A stretch of DNA of 64,000 nucleotides from JAFALK01 sp042701975 (GTDB lineage: Bacteria; Pseudomonadota; Gammaproteobacteria; Burkholderiales; Burkholderiaceae_C): the NCBI GenBank assembly GCA_042701975.1, contig CP170561.1:4588001-4652000 (forward strand). The letters are read 5' to 3'. The notes under the pieces are model-generated. The model did not search any database, had not been told where the DNA came from, and saw only the letters and a list, made by a program, of their open reading frames with translations. A program made the translations under genes and the position numbers. Below are positions 1 through 7,938 of this stretch, in pieces; position 1 is the stretch's first letter; every line of letters begins with the position of its first letter.

Positions 1-409
1 TCTGGTGGAACTGGCGGTAGCGGCCCTTCTGCGGCTTCTCGCGGCGGAACATCGGGCCGAAGTAGTACAGGCGGCGGCCCGAATCGCGCAGGAAGGAATG
101 CTCGATCATGGCGCGCACCACGCCGGCGGTCATTTCGGGGCGCAGGGCCAGATGCTCGGCCTGGCCGTGCTTGTCGGCGCGGTCCTCGAAGGCGTACATC
201 TCCTTCTCGACGATGTCCGTCACCTCGCCGATGCCGCGCACGAACAGCGCGGTGGGCTCGACGATGGGCGTGCGCACGTTCTGGTAGCCATAGCGCTGCA
301 GCACGCTGCGCATCTGGGCTTCCAGCCATTCCCAGCGCGCGCTTTCGGGCGGCAGGATGTCGTTCATGCCCTTCACGGCCTGAAGGACAGTCAACTTCTT
401 TTCACTCAT
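1..409 (-). CDS. hisS: Histidine--tRNA ligase, N-terminal part (cut by window edge)
   Basis: Cytosolic class II aminoacyl-tRNA synthetase that charges tRNA-His with histidine. Only the first 136 codons are in the window; the rest lies beyond base 1. The translation begins MSEKKLTVLQAVKGMNDILP and continues through the class II motif 1 region and a motif 2 stretch reading YYFGPMFRREKPQKGRYRQF, which is diagnostic for HisS (the FRxERPQxGRxRxF signature). The ATG at 409-407 lies 5 bases after the ispG stop, so hisS is the last gene seen of the ndk-rlmN-pilW-rodZ-ispG-hisS run and is probably co-transcribed with ispG. Identity is secure; only the 3' extent is unknown. Confidence 0.95.
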   Translation of the reverse strand, partial: MSEKKLTVLQAVKGMNDILPPESARWEWLEAQMRSVLQRYGYQNVRTPIVEPTALFVRGIGEVTDIVEKEMYAFEDRADKHGQAEHLALRPEMTAGVVRAMIEHSFLRDSGRRLYYFGPMFRREKPQKGRYRQFHQ

Positions 410-414
410 GGGGT

Positions 415-1689
415 TCAGGCAGTGGCGCCGAAGCGCTTCTCGATGTAGTTCTCGACGAGCGCATGGAACTCGGTCGCGATGTTCTCGCCGCGCAGAGTCA
501 GCGCCTTCACGCCGTCGATGAACACGGGCGCCGCGGGCGCCTCGCCGGTACCGGGCAGGCTGATGCCGATGTCGGCATGCTTGCTCTCGCCGGGGCCGTT
601 GACGATGCAGCCCATCACGGCCACCTTCATGTTCTCGACGCCCGGGTACTTGCCGCGCCAGACGGGCATCTGCTCGCGCAGGAAGTCGTCGATCTGCTTG
701 GCCAGTTCCTGGAAGGTGGTGCTGGTCGTGCGGCCGCAGCCGGGGCAGGCGGTGACGCTCGGGTTGAAGTGGCGCAGGCCCAGCGATTGCAGGATCTCCA
801 GCGCCACGACCACTTCCTGCGTGCGCGACTCGCCCGGTTGCGGCGTGAGCGAGACACGGATCGTGTCGCCGATGCCCTCTTGCGCGAGGATGCCCAGGGC
901 CACTGCAGAGGCCACCGTGCCCTTGGTGCCCATGCCGGCTTCGGTCAGGCCCAGGTGCAGCGCGTAATCGCAGCGTTTGGCCAGCGCGCGGTAGACCGAG
1001 ATCAGGTCCTGCACGCCGCTGACCTTGCAGCTGATGATGATGTTGTCACGGTTCAAGCCCAGCTCGGCGGCGTATTCGGCCGAGGTGAGCGCCGACTGGA
1101 TCAGCGCCTGGTACATGACCTGCTGGCCGTCCCAGGGCTCGGCGCGGCTGGCGTTCTCGTCCATCATGGACGCGAGCAGTTCCTGGTCCAGGCTGCCCCA
1201 GTTCACGCCGATGCGCACGACCTTGTCGTATTTGATGGCGGCTTCCACCATCATGGCGAACTGGCGGTCCTTCTTGTCGCCCTTGCCCACGTTGCCGGGG
1301 TTGATGCGGTACTTGGACAGCGCCTGCGCCATGGCCGGATATTCGGTCAGCAGGCGGTGGCCGTTGTAGTGGAAGTCGCCCACCAGCGGCACGTCGATGC
1401 CCATGCGGTCGAGTTGCTCGCGGATGTAGGGCACCTGCTCAGCGGCCTCGGGCGTGTTGACCGTGATGCGCACCAGCTCCGAGCCGGCGATCGCCAGCTC
1501 CTTGACCTGAATGGCCGTGCCGATGGCGTCCACCGTGTCGGTGTTGGTCATCGATTGCACGCGCACCGGAGCATCGCCGCCGATGGTGACCACACGATCA
1601 CCCCAGGCCACGCGGGCCTGGCGCGAACGGCGCGGAAGCGGACGAGCGGCGGCGATGGCCTCTTCAACCGTGGACTGCAAATCAATCAT
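415..1689 (-). CDS. ispG: 4-hydroxy-3-methylbut-2-enyl-diphosphate synthase IspG
   Basis: Penultimate enzyme of the MEP isoprenoid pathway: it converts 2-C-methyl-D-erythritol 2,4-cyclodiphosphate to HMBPP with a [4Fe-4S] cluster. The 424-residue product has the TIM-barrel N-terminal domain (VRVQSMTNTDTVD near residue 45) and the C-terminal cluster ligands: CPGCGR around residue 312 and GCIVNGPGE around 357, giving the three expected cysteines. Length is right for the short bacterial form. It lies between rodZ (9-base gap) and hisS (5-base gap), an arrangement conserved in Betaproteobacteria. The MEP pathway would also supply precursors for the hpnCDE squalene genes elsewhere in the window. 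Confidence 0.97.
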   Translation of the reverse strand: MIDLQSTVEEAIAAARPLPRRSRQARVAWGDRVVTIGGDAPVRVQSMTNTDTVDAIGTAIQVKELAIAGSELVRITVNTPEAAEQVPYIREQLDRMGIDVPLVGDFHYNGHRLLTEYPAMAQALSKYRINPGNVGKGDKKDRQFAMMVEAAIKYDKVVRIGVNWGSLDQELLASMMDENASRAEPWDGQQVMYQALIQSALTSAEYAAELGLNRDNIIISCKVSGVQDLISVYRALAKRCDYALHLGLTEAGMGTKGTVASAVALGILAQEGIGDTIRVSLTPQPGESRTQEVVVALEILQSLGLRHFNPSVTACPGCGRTTSTTFQELAKQIDDFLREQMPVWRGKYPGVENMKVAVMGCIVNGPGESKHADIGISLPGTGEAPAAPVFIDGVKALTLRGENIATEFHALVENYIEKRFGATA

Positions 1690-1697
1690 GGAATGGG

Positions 1698-2663
1698 TCA
1701 GTTCAGCTCAAGACGAGCGACATTGTCCTTGGCCTGCGAGAGCAGGTCCATCGGCTTGCCGCGCACCAGCAATTGGGTGCCGGCGACATTGCCGATTTTC
1801 ACCTTGAGCGGCGCCGCTCCGCTGAGCTGTTCCTCTTCACCACCAGCCACGACGCGGGAAATCAGGGTCTGGCCGTTGGCATCGACCACCTCGACCCAGG
1901 ACGGCGCCGTGGTCTTCAAGGTCAGTGCAAGCTGGCCGTTAGCAGCAGATGCTGGCACGGTGGCCGCCGGACGCGGGGCCGGCGACGGGGTGGAGGTGGT
2001 GGCAACGGGCGGCTGCGGAGCCGGTGCGGGAGCCGAGGCCGTGGCCTGCGGCGCGGAAGCCTGGCTCGGGCCGCTGGCTGCAATCGCGGGCTCGGAGGCC
2101 AGGGGCGCGGCGATCATCACCGGCTCGCTGGCCGACGTGGTCACGGTGCTGGCAGCGGGAGCAGAAGAAGTCGCCCGCTCCAGCCATTGAGCCGGCATCA
2201 GGTAGACGCCCACGGCGCCCAGCAGCAGCAGGCCTGCGCCCCAGACGACCGGGCGGCTCAGCCACTGCAGCGACAGGCCCTCACTGCGCATGCCGGGTTC
2301 ACGGTAAGGCGCGTTGATGCCCAGCGAAACATGCAGCTCGTGCTCCTGGCCACTCGGCAACAGGGCCATCACCGGGCCGGCATCGACCTTGAGCGTGCGG
2401 CAGACGGCCTTGGCCAACGCGCGGGCGAAGGTGGCGTCGGGCAGGTCCTGGTAGCGGTCGGCTTCCAGGGCCTCGAGCTTGGATTGCGGCACCTTGAGCA
2501 GGGCCGCCAGTGCAGCAATGTGCAGGCCGCGCTGCTGGCGTGCGGCCTTGAGCCACTGGCCCGCCGTCTGCGGCCTGGTGGTGGCAGCGGGAGCAGCGGT
2601 GGATTCAGCGGCGAAAGCGCCCTCTTCCATCGGGGCGCCGCCGTCTCGTTCTGCCTCAGTCAT
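1698..2663 (-). CDS. rodZ: RodZ-like cytoskeletal/membrane protein with HTH domain
   Basis: Bitopic inner-membrane protein of the RodZ (YfgA) family, which links MreB filaments to the elongation machinery. The 321-residue product has a cytoplasmic HTH_25-type helix-turn-helix at about residues 34-95 (GQWLKAARQQRGLHIAAL onward), a membrane segment at about 138-157, a Pro/Ala/Ser/Thr-rich periplasmic linker at about 160-245, and a C-terminal DUF4115 beta domain containing TAPSWVEVVDANGQ. This is the family's order of domains. The start ATG (2663) overlaps the 3' end of pilW by 8 bases, suggesting translational coupling. The N-terminal 30 residues before the HTH are Ala/Glu-rich and variable. 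Family assignment is firm; the role in cell shape is inferred from the family. Confidence 0.88.
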   Translation of the reverse strand: MTEAERDGGAPMEEGAFAAESTAAPAATTRPQTAGQWLKAARQQRGLHIAALAALLKVPQSKLEALEADRYQDLPDATFARALAKAVCRTLKVDAGPVMALLPSGQEHELHVSLGINAPYREPGMRSEGLSLQWLSRPVVWGAGLLLLGAVGVYLMPAQWLERATSSAPAASTVTTSASEPVMIAAPLASEPAIAASGPSQASAPQATASAPAPAPQPPVATTSTPSPAPRPAATVPASAANGQLALTLKTTAPSWVEVVDANGQTLISRVVAGGEEEQLSGAAPLKVKIGNVAGTQLLVRGKPMDLLSQAKDNVARLELN

Positions 2664-3444
2664 CGAATCGTTCCGCGTTGAGGGCCTGGGTTTCCGGCGC
2701 CTGGCCGTAGTTGCTGCGCAGCTGGCGGCTCAGGTCGCTGACCGCCACGCTGTCCCCCAGGCGGCGCTGGATGCGCAGCGCGAGCCACAGGCTCTGGGCG
2801 TTGATCTGTTCAGGCTGGGCGTTGACTCGCTTGATGTAGAACAGCGCGCGGTCGTACTGGGCGTTGCGGTACAGGACGTCCGCCAGGTTGTACGAGAGCG
2901 CCGGATTCGCGGGGTCGTACTCGAAGGCACGCAGCAGGGTCTTCTCGGCGGCGCCGAGCTGGCCGGAGCGCGCCTCGCACACGCCCTTGGAGAGCAGCGT
3001 GCGCGCCGGTGCGCGGTAACTGTCCTGGGCCAGCGCCCGGTCGAACTGCTGCGACGATTCGGCGTAGCGGCGCTCCTGGCAGAGCATCCAGCCGTAGTTG
3101 TGCAGGGTGTCGGGGTCGTTCGGGTAGAGCGCCAGGGCGCTCTTGAAGCTTTCTTCGGACAAGCCGCGTTCGCCCATCGCACCGTAGATCAGGCCGCGCA
3201 GGTTGATGGCCTCGCGCATACCGGGCTTGAGGATCAGCGCTTGCTTCACCTCGTCCAGCGCGGTGTTGTACTGGCCGCGTGAGAAGTAGCCGGCGGCGAG
3301 CTCGATGCGCACGCTGGCGCGGCGGTCCGCGTCGGTCTGATCGATGGCCGTCTTGGGCGTGGCGGCCGGGCCGCTAGGGGCGCCGCAGGCCGCCAGCAGC
3401 AGGCTGGCGATGAAGGGGAAAAGAAGCCGCCGTGCGAGGGTCAT
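2656..3444 (-). CDS. pilW: Type IV pilus biogenesis lipoprotein PilW/PilF (TPR)
   Basis: Outer-membrane lipoprotein with tetratricopeptide repeats, the pilotin for assembly of the PilQ secretin in type IV pili. The 262-residue sequence starts MTLARRLLFPFIASLLLAAC: a signal peptide ending in a clear lipobox (LAAC, lipidated Cys20). TPR units follow from about residue 45 to 230, for example AAGYFSRGQYNTALDEVKQA and NYGWMLCQERRYAESSQQFD. Location between rlmN and rodZ matches the conserved pilW/pilF context. No other pilus genes are in the window, so the function rests on family and neighbourhood. Confidence 0.9.
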   Translation of the reverse strand: MTLARRLLFPFIASLLLAACGAPSGPAATPKTAIDQTDADRRASVRIELAAGYFSRGQYNTALDEVKQALILKPGMREAINLRGLIYGAMGERGLSEESFKSALALYPNDPDTLHNYGWMLCQERRYAESSQQFDRALAQDSYRAPARTLLSKGVCEARSGQLGAAEKTLLRAFEYDPANPALSYNLADVLYRNAQYDRALFYIKRVNAQPEQINAQSLWLALRIQRRLGDSVAVSDLSRQLRSNYGQAPETQALNAERFDD

Positions 3445-3472
3445 GGAGTGGGTCTCTCTAGAGGGAACGAGC

Positions 3473-4591
3473 TCAGCTCGCGCCCGCGCCTTTTACCACC
3501 ACCACCGGGGCCCTCACCATGCGGACATGCGCGCGGGTGCGATCCTGAACCTCACCCGCCAACTGCCCGCAAGCGGCGTCGATGTCGTCGCCACGGGTCT
3601 TGCGCACGGTCGTGACGATGCCGGACTGGATCAGCACATCGGCAAACGCCTTCACCCTTTCGTTGCTGCTGCGCAGCAGACCGGAGGCCGGGAAAGGGTT
3701 GAAGGGGATCAGGTTGATCTTGCAGGACACCTTGCCCTTGAGCAGCTTGATCAGCTCGCGCGCTTGCGCGGGAGAGTCGTTCACCTCGTGCAGCATGCAG
3801 TACTCGAAGGTGATGAAGTCGCGCGGCGCACTCTCCAGATAGCGGTTGCAGGCGTCCAGCAGCTCGGCGATCGGATACTTCTTGTTCAGCGGCACGAGCT
3901 GGTCGCGCAGCGGATCCGTCGGCGCATGCAGCGAGACGGCCAGGGCCACCGGGCAGTCTTCGCGCAGGCGGTCGATCATGGGCACGACACCGGAGGTGGA
4001 GACCGTCACGCGGCGGCGCGACATGCCGTAGCCGTGGTCGTCCAGCATGGTCTTGAGTGCAGGCACCAGGGCCGTGTAGTTCTGCAGCGGCTCGCCCATG
4101 CCCATCATCACCACGTTGGAGATGACGCGCTCGCTCGTGTTGAAGCGCTTGCGCAGCGAGTGCTCGGCATACCAGAGCTGGGCGACGATCTCACCGGTGT
4201 CGAGGTTGCGCGAGAAGCCTTGGTGGCCGGTCGAGCAGAAGCGGCAGCCGACAGCACAACCAGCTTGCGAAGAGATGCACAGCGTGCCGCGGTCGTCCTC
4301 GGGGATGAAGACGGCTTCCACGGCATTGCCGGCGCCGACGTCGAACAGCCACTTGACCGTGCCGTCGGCGGAATTGTGTTCAGAGATGACAGGCAGCGGC
4401 TGGATGCGCGCCCGGGTGGCCAGCTTGTCCCGCAAGGACTTGGCCAGGTCGCTCATCTGCGCAAAGTCAGAGGCGCCTTTTTGATGGATCCAGCGAAAAA
4501 GCTGGGTGGCGCGGAAGCGCTTCTCACCCAGCTCTTCGCAGTACGCAGCCAGCCCGTCGAGATCAAAACCAAGCAGGTTGACTGCGTCCAT
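3473..4591 (-). CDS. rlmN: Dual-specificity 23S rRNA/tRNA adenine-C2 methyltransferase RlmN
   Basis: Radical-SAM enzyme that methylates C2 of A2503 in 23S rRNA and A37 in a set of tRNAs. The 372-residue product carries the radical SAM cluster motif CAVGCRFC (Cys112, Cys116, Cys119) and the downstream GEPLQNY and SLHAPTD motifs. The C-terminal catalytic cysteine that forms the protein-RNA intermediate is in DAACGQL near residue 345. It sits 32 bases after ndk and 28 before pilW, on the same strand. It ends in a short basic/hydrophobic tail (RAPVVVVKGAG) beyond the catalytic domain. Identity is very secure. Confidence 0.97.
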   Translation of the reverse strand: MDAVNLLGFDLDGLAAYCEELGEKRFRATQLFRWIHQKGASDFAQMSDLAKSLRDKLATRARIQPLPVISEHNSADGTVKWLFDVGAGNAVEAVFIPEDDRGTLCISSQAGCAVGCRFCSTGHQGFSRNLDTGEIVAQLWYAEHSLRKRFNTSERVISNVVMMGMGEPLQNYTALVPALKTMLDDHGYGMSRRRVTVSTSGVVPMIDRLREDCPVALAVSLHAPTDPLRDQLVPLNKKYPIAELLDACNRYLESAPRDFITFEYCMLHEVNDSPAQARELIKLLKGKVSCKINLIPFNPFPASGLLRSSNERVKAFADVLIQSGIVTTVRKTRGDDIDAACGQLAGEVQDRTRAHVRMVRAPVVVVKGAGAS

Positions 4592-4623
4592 ACGAATAGC
4601 CTCCTTCGAGGCGAGGGAGAAAC

Positions 4624-5052
4624 TTAACGGCCGGCGTAGACGTTCATGCCGGGGAAGAAGAACGCCACTTCGTTGGCGGCGGTTTCCGGAGCGTCCGAAC
4701 CGTGAACGGCATTGGCGTCGATGCTGTCGGCGAAGTCGGCGCGGATGGTGCCCTTTTCGGCCTTCTTCGGGTCGGTGGCACCCATCAGGTCACGGTTCTT
4801 CAGGATGGCGCCTTCGCCTTCCAGAGCCTGGATCATCACCGGGCCGGAGATCATGAAGGTCACCAGGTCGTTGAAGAACGGGCGAGCCTTGTGCACGGCG
4901 TAGAAGGCTTCAGCTTCGCCACGCGACAGGTGCACCATCTTGGCGGCGATGACCTTCAGGCCGGCGCCTTCGAAACGGGCGTAGATCTGGCCGATGACGT
5001 TCTTGGCCACGGCATCGGGCTTGATGATGGAGAGGGTACGTTCGATCGCCAT
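4624..5052 (-). CDS. ndk: Nucleoside diphosphate kinase
   Basis: Cytosolic enzyme that balances NTP and dNTP pools by transferring the gamma phosphate via a phosphohistidine. The 142-residue product has the N-terminal ERTLSIIKPDAV signature and the active-site motif NAVHGSD, whose His is phosphorylated. Length is standard. A good Shine-Dalgarno (AGGAGCCC in the sense orientation) precedes the ATG at 5052. It lies between rluB (upstream, 70-base gap that may hold a promoter) and rlmN. Confidence 0.98.
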   Translation of the reverse strand: MAIERTLSIIKPDAVAKNVIGQIYARFEGAGLKVIAAKMVHLSRGEAEAFYAVHKARPFFNDLVTFMISGPVMIQALEGEGAILKNRDLMGATDPKKAEKGTIRADFADSIDANAVHGSDAPETAANEVAFFFPGMNVYAGR

Positions 5053-5103
5053 GATGGGCTCCTGTTATGAGTTGCTGTGTTGCAGGGATTGGGGTAACCC
5101 AGG

Positions 5104-5125
5104 ATTGTAGCCTGACAGCGTGTCA
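5104..5125 (-). promoter_or_regulatory. Possible ndk promoter -10 with small palindrome
   Basis: In the ndk sense direction a TACAAT hexamer (5109-5104) lies about 50 bases upstream of the ndk ATG and matches the sigma-70 -10 consensus at 5 of 6 positions. Directly upstream is a perfect inverted repeat TGACA-gcg-TGTCA (5113-5125) overlapping the rluB stop codon. A TTGACA hexamer is present but only 11 bases from the -10, too short for a standard spacer, so the -35 is uncertain. The palindrome may be an operator or chance. Confidence 0.3.
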
Positions 5126-7084
5126 ACGGCCTCGGCCGCCGCGTCCGCCACCACCACCCCCACCACCCCCGCCACCCCCGCCACCGCCGCCGCGTCGGCC
5201 GCCACCACCGCCACGACGGTAGGCATCGGCGCCGATATAACCCATCGAGGTCTGCATCGGATCCGGCTGGCGCTGGCCGCCCTGGCCGCCACCTTGGCCG
5301 CCACCCTTGTTGTTTCCCTTGCCGCCGCGATTGCCACCACCCCCACCACCTTGGCCGTGGTCGGGTGCGCTGCCGCCGGCGCCGAAGCCCTGCGGAATGC
5401 GCTTGCTGCCCGTGGCGAAGCGACGGTCGAAGGTCTGCTCCAGCGGATTGATGTTGCGCGGGATGAAGTCGTCATCCTCCTCGTCGTAATCACGGCGCGG
5501 CTGCTGGTTCTGTTGATGCGGCTGCGGCTGGTGCTGCGGCTGGTCGGGATAACGCTCACGTTCAGCGCGGTCGGGCCGGCCCTCACGAGCTTCAGGGCGG
5601 CTCGGGCGCGGGCCCTGGGCGTTGCGGTCCGGGCGGCGCTTCTTCTTGTCTTCGCGCTGCTGCTGTTGCTGCTCATGGCGCGGACGGTCCTGATGACCGG
5701 CCAGGCGGCGGATCATCGCCACGTCGTTGTCGCCCAGCTCCACCCACACGCCGCGGCGCAGGCCGCGCGGCAGCACCACGGTGCCGTAGCGGATACGGAT
5801 CAGGCGGCTCACGGCCATGCCCACAGATTCAAAGAGCTTGCGCACTTCGCGGTTGCGGCCTTCGGTGATGGTGACGCGGTACCAGCGGTTCACGCCTTCG
5901 CCACCGCCGTCCTCGATGGCACGGAAAGCCGCCGTCTGGCCTTCGATCTCGACACCGGCCAGCAGCTTGTCGCGCTGTTCGTTGGAGAGCGAGCCCAGCA
6001 CACGGGCCGCGTACTCGCGCTCCACGCCGAAGCGCGGGTGCATGAGCTGGTTGGCGAGTTCTCCGTTGTTGGTGAACAGCAGCAGGCCTTCGGTGTTGAT
6101 GTCCAGACGTCCGATCGACTGCCACTTGCAGCCCTGCACGCGCGGCAGGGTGCGGAACACGGTGGGACGGCCTTCCGGATCGTTGAAGGTCACGACCTCG
6201 CCGGTGGGCTTGTGATAGGCCAGGATGCGCGGCGTCGGCGGTTGGATGCGGATGCGCACCGGCTTGCCGTTGACGCTGACGCGGTCGCCGAAGGAGATGC
6301 GCTGGCCGATGTGGGCGATCTCGCCGTTCACCTCGATCTTGCCCTGGGCAATCATGTCCTCGATATCGCGGCGCGAGCCCACGCCGGCCTGGCCCAGCAC
6401 CTTCTGGAGTTTGGGGGCATCGGGCTCGGGTGCCAGCACGCGCTTGGACTCGCCTTCTTCGCCAGCCTCATCGCTGTCATCACCGTCTTCGTCGGCGTCC
6501 GCATCGTGGGCTTCAAGAGCGACCGGCGCTTCAGCCACGGCTTCGCCTTCGCCTTCGTCGTCGAAGCTGCCGGTCAGCAGGTCGGCAAAACGGGCGCCCG
6601 CGGCCTCGATCAGCTCGGGCGCGGCAGCTGCAGTCTCGACACCGGCAGCCGGGAACTCGGCACGGTCCTTGTTGCGGTTGCGATTGCGGCGGTTGCGGCC
6701 ACGGCGTTCACCACCCTCGTCTTCCGCGCCGCCATCCGCGCCATCGCCGGCATCGTCACCGCCTTCGGCATCACCGCCGGCTTCAACCGGGGCAGGAGCG
6801 GCTTCAGCCACCACCGGCGCAGCCGCCGGAGCAGCAGCCTGCTCGACGGGCTCTGCAGCCTCGGCAGCCACGGCCTTCTTGCGCGGGGCGCGCTTCTTCG
6901 GTGCAGATTCAGGCGCGGGTTCGGCTTCGCCGCCCTCTGCAACCGGCGCCGCAGCGCTGGCCTCGGCGCCCGCCTCTTCGGCCTTGGCCGCGGCAGTCTT
7001 GCGCGGGGCGCGCTTCTTCTTCGGCGCCTCGTCGGTGGAGGGAGCCTGGCCCTCGATGGGCTGATCGTTGTCTTGGGAATTCAT
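5123..7084 (-). CDS. rluB: 23S rRNA pseudouridine synthase RluB with long low-complexity tails
   Basis: RsuA/RluB-family enzyme that forms pseudouridine 2605 in 23S rRNA. At 653 residues it is over twice the E. coli length. The catalytic core occupies about residues 224-470: an S4 RNA-binding domain (PKLQKVLGQAGVGSRRDIE) then the synthase domain with GRLDINTEGLLLFTNNGEL, catalytic Asp328. The N-terminal 220 residues are Ala/Glu/Pro-rich with two PKKKRAPRK-type basic patches and an acidic stretch. The C-terminal 180 residues carry a Gln run, a KKKRRPDR patch and Gly/Arg tracts ending in a run of about 17 glycines before RGGRGR. Such tails occur in burkholderial RluB proteins and probably bind RNA. 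The stop of scpB overlaps its ATG by 4 bases. Confidence 0.93.
   Translation of the reverse strand: MNSQDNDQPIEGQAPSTDEAPKKKRAPRKTAAAKAEEAGAEASAAAPVAEGGEAEPAPESAPKKRAPRKKAVAAEAAEPVEQAAAPAAAPVVAEAAPAPVEAGGDAEGGDDAGDGADGGAEDEGGERRGRNRRNRNRNKDRAEFPAAGVETAAAAPELIEAAGARFADLLTGSFDDEGEGEAVAEAPVALEAHDADADEDGDDSDEAGEEGESKRVLAPEPDAPKLQKVLGQAGVGSRRDIEDMIAQGKIEVNGEIAHIGQRISFGDRVSVNGKPVRIRIQPPTPRILAYHKPTGEVVTFNDPEGRPTVFRTLPRVQGCKWQSIGRLDINTEGLLLFTNNGELANQLMHPRFGVEREYAARVLGSLSNEQRDKLLAGVEIEGQTAAFRAIEDGGGEGVNRWYRVTITEGRNREVRKLFESVGMAVSRLIRIRYGTVVLPRGLRRGVWVELGDNDVAMIRRLAGHQDRPRHEQQQQQREDKKKRRPDRNAQGPRPSRPEAREGRPDRAERERYPDQPQHQPQPHQQNQQPRRDYDEEDDDFIPRNINPLEQTFDRRFATGSKRIPQGFGAGGSAPDHGQGGGGGGNRGGKGNNKGGGQGGGQGGQRQPDPMQTSMGYIGADAYRRGGGGGRRGGGGGGGGGGGGGGGGRGGRGR
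5135..5225. repeat. Trinucleotide-like GGN repeat encoding the RluB polyglycine tail
   Basis: On the plus strand this is a nearly uninterrupted run of CCA, CCC and CCG triplets. On the coding strand it reads as GGN codons for the Gly-rich C-terminus of RluB. The mixed third bases make it less slippery than a pure repeat. It is still the lowest-complexity DNA in the window and would be expected to vary in length among relatives by whole codons. Confidence 0.75.
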
Positions 7085-7788
7085 GCGTCGGCTTGCACCT
7101 GTTCGGCGGCGTCTAGGTCCGGCTCGGCCGGGGGAGCGCCAGTGTCTTCAGCGACAGGCGCGGGTTCTTGTTCAGTGGGAGTGGATTCGCTCGCGGGAGC
7201 GTCGGTGGACTCAGGCTGTTCGGCCTGTTCCGGCTGTTCTTCCAGCAGCAGCCCCTGCAGCGGCTGGCCGGGCTCGGCGCCGATGTCCAGCGCGGGGAGC
7301 TGGTCCAGGCTGGCCAGGCCGAGGTCGTCGAGGAACTGGCGCGTGGTGGCATACAGAGCCGGTCGGCCGGGGGCTTCCCGGTGGCCGATGACCTCGATCC
7401 AACCGCGCTCTTCCAGCTGCTTGACGATCTCGCTGGAGACCACGACGCCGCGCACATCCTCGATGTCGCCGCGCGTCACCGGCTGGCGGTAGGCAATGAT
7501 GGCCAAGGTTTCCAGTACGGCGCGCGAGTAGCGGCGCGGCTTCTCGGGGTGGAGGCGGTCAAGGTATTCGCGCATCTCCGGCCGACTCTGGAAGCGCCAG
7601 CCCGAGGCCACGGCGACCAGTTCGACGCCTCTGCCTTCCCAGTCGCGCGTCAGCTCGTCGAGGAGCACGCGCAGGCTGTCCGCACCGAGTTCATCGGCGA
7701 ACAGGCTGCGCATTTCGCGCAGGGTCAATGGCTGCTGGGCGCAAATCAGCGCGGTCTCGAGGACGCGCTTTGCATCCTGTGTGTTCAT
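7081..7788 (-). CDS. scpB: Segregation and condensation protein B
   Basis: Winged-helix subunit of the SMC-ScpAB condensin that organises and segregates the chromosome. From the ATG at 7788 it is 235 residues: MNTQDAKRVLETALICAQ followed by the two winged-helix domains, including RAVLETLAIIAYRQPVTRGDIEDVRGV, the most conserved ScpB segment. An in-frame GTG at 7833 would add 15 residues but has no better ribosome site, while the ATG follows a GAGAG. The C-terminal 60 residues are acidic and Pro/Ala-rich, as is common. It ends with a 4-base ATGA overlap with rluB, a pairing conserved in many bacteria. scpA is not in the window. Confidence 0.93.
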   Translation of the reverse strand: MNTQDAKRVLETALICAQQPLTLREMRSLFADELGADSLRVLLDELTRDWEGRGVELVAVASGWRFQSRPEMREYLDRLHPEKPRRYSRAVLETLAIIAYRQPVTRGDIEDVRGVVVSSEIVKQLEERGWIEVIGHREAPGRPALYATTRQFLDDLGLASLDQLPALDIGAEPGQPLQGLLLEEQPEQAEQPESTDAPASESTPTEQEPAPVAEDTGAPPAEPDLDAAEQVQADA

Positions 7789-7938
7789 GGACTCTCGAAA
7801 ACGGGCCCTGTAGGCCTGCGCGGCTTCAATCACAGCGGCGGCAGGTGCTTTCTTGGAGACCGGCGCGAATCACTCGGCGCCGGCGGCCTGGCATCGGTGC
7901 ACTCCCCGTGCAGCGATCCTGGGCGTATTGTAGCGCCC

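Noticed and set aside
5135..5225. Polyglycine tract considered as a phase-variation switch
   Set aside because: The repeat unit is in multiples of three and near the end of the gene, so length changes would only add or remove glycines, not switch expression.
5120..7492. A 790-codon plus-strand frame opposite rluB
   Set aside because: Antisense to rluB/scpB, composed of Ala/Leu/Thr repeats caused by the GGN codon repeat. No ribosome site or domain.
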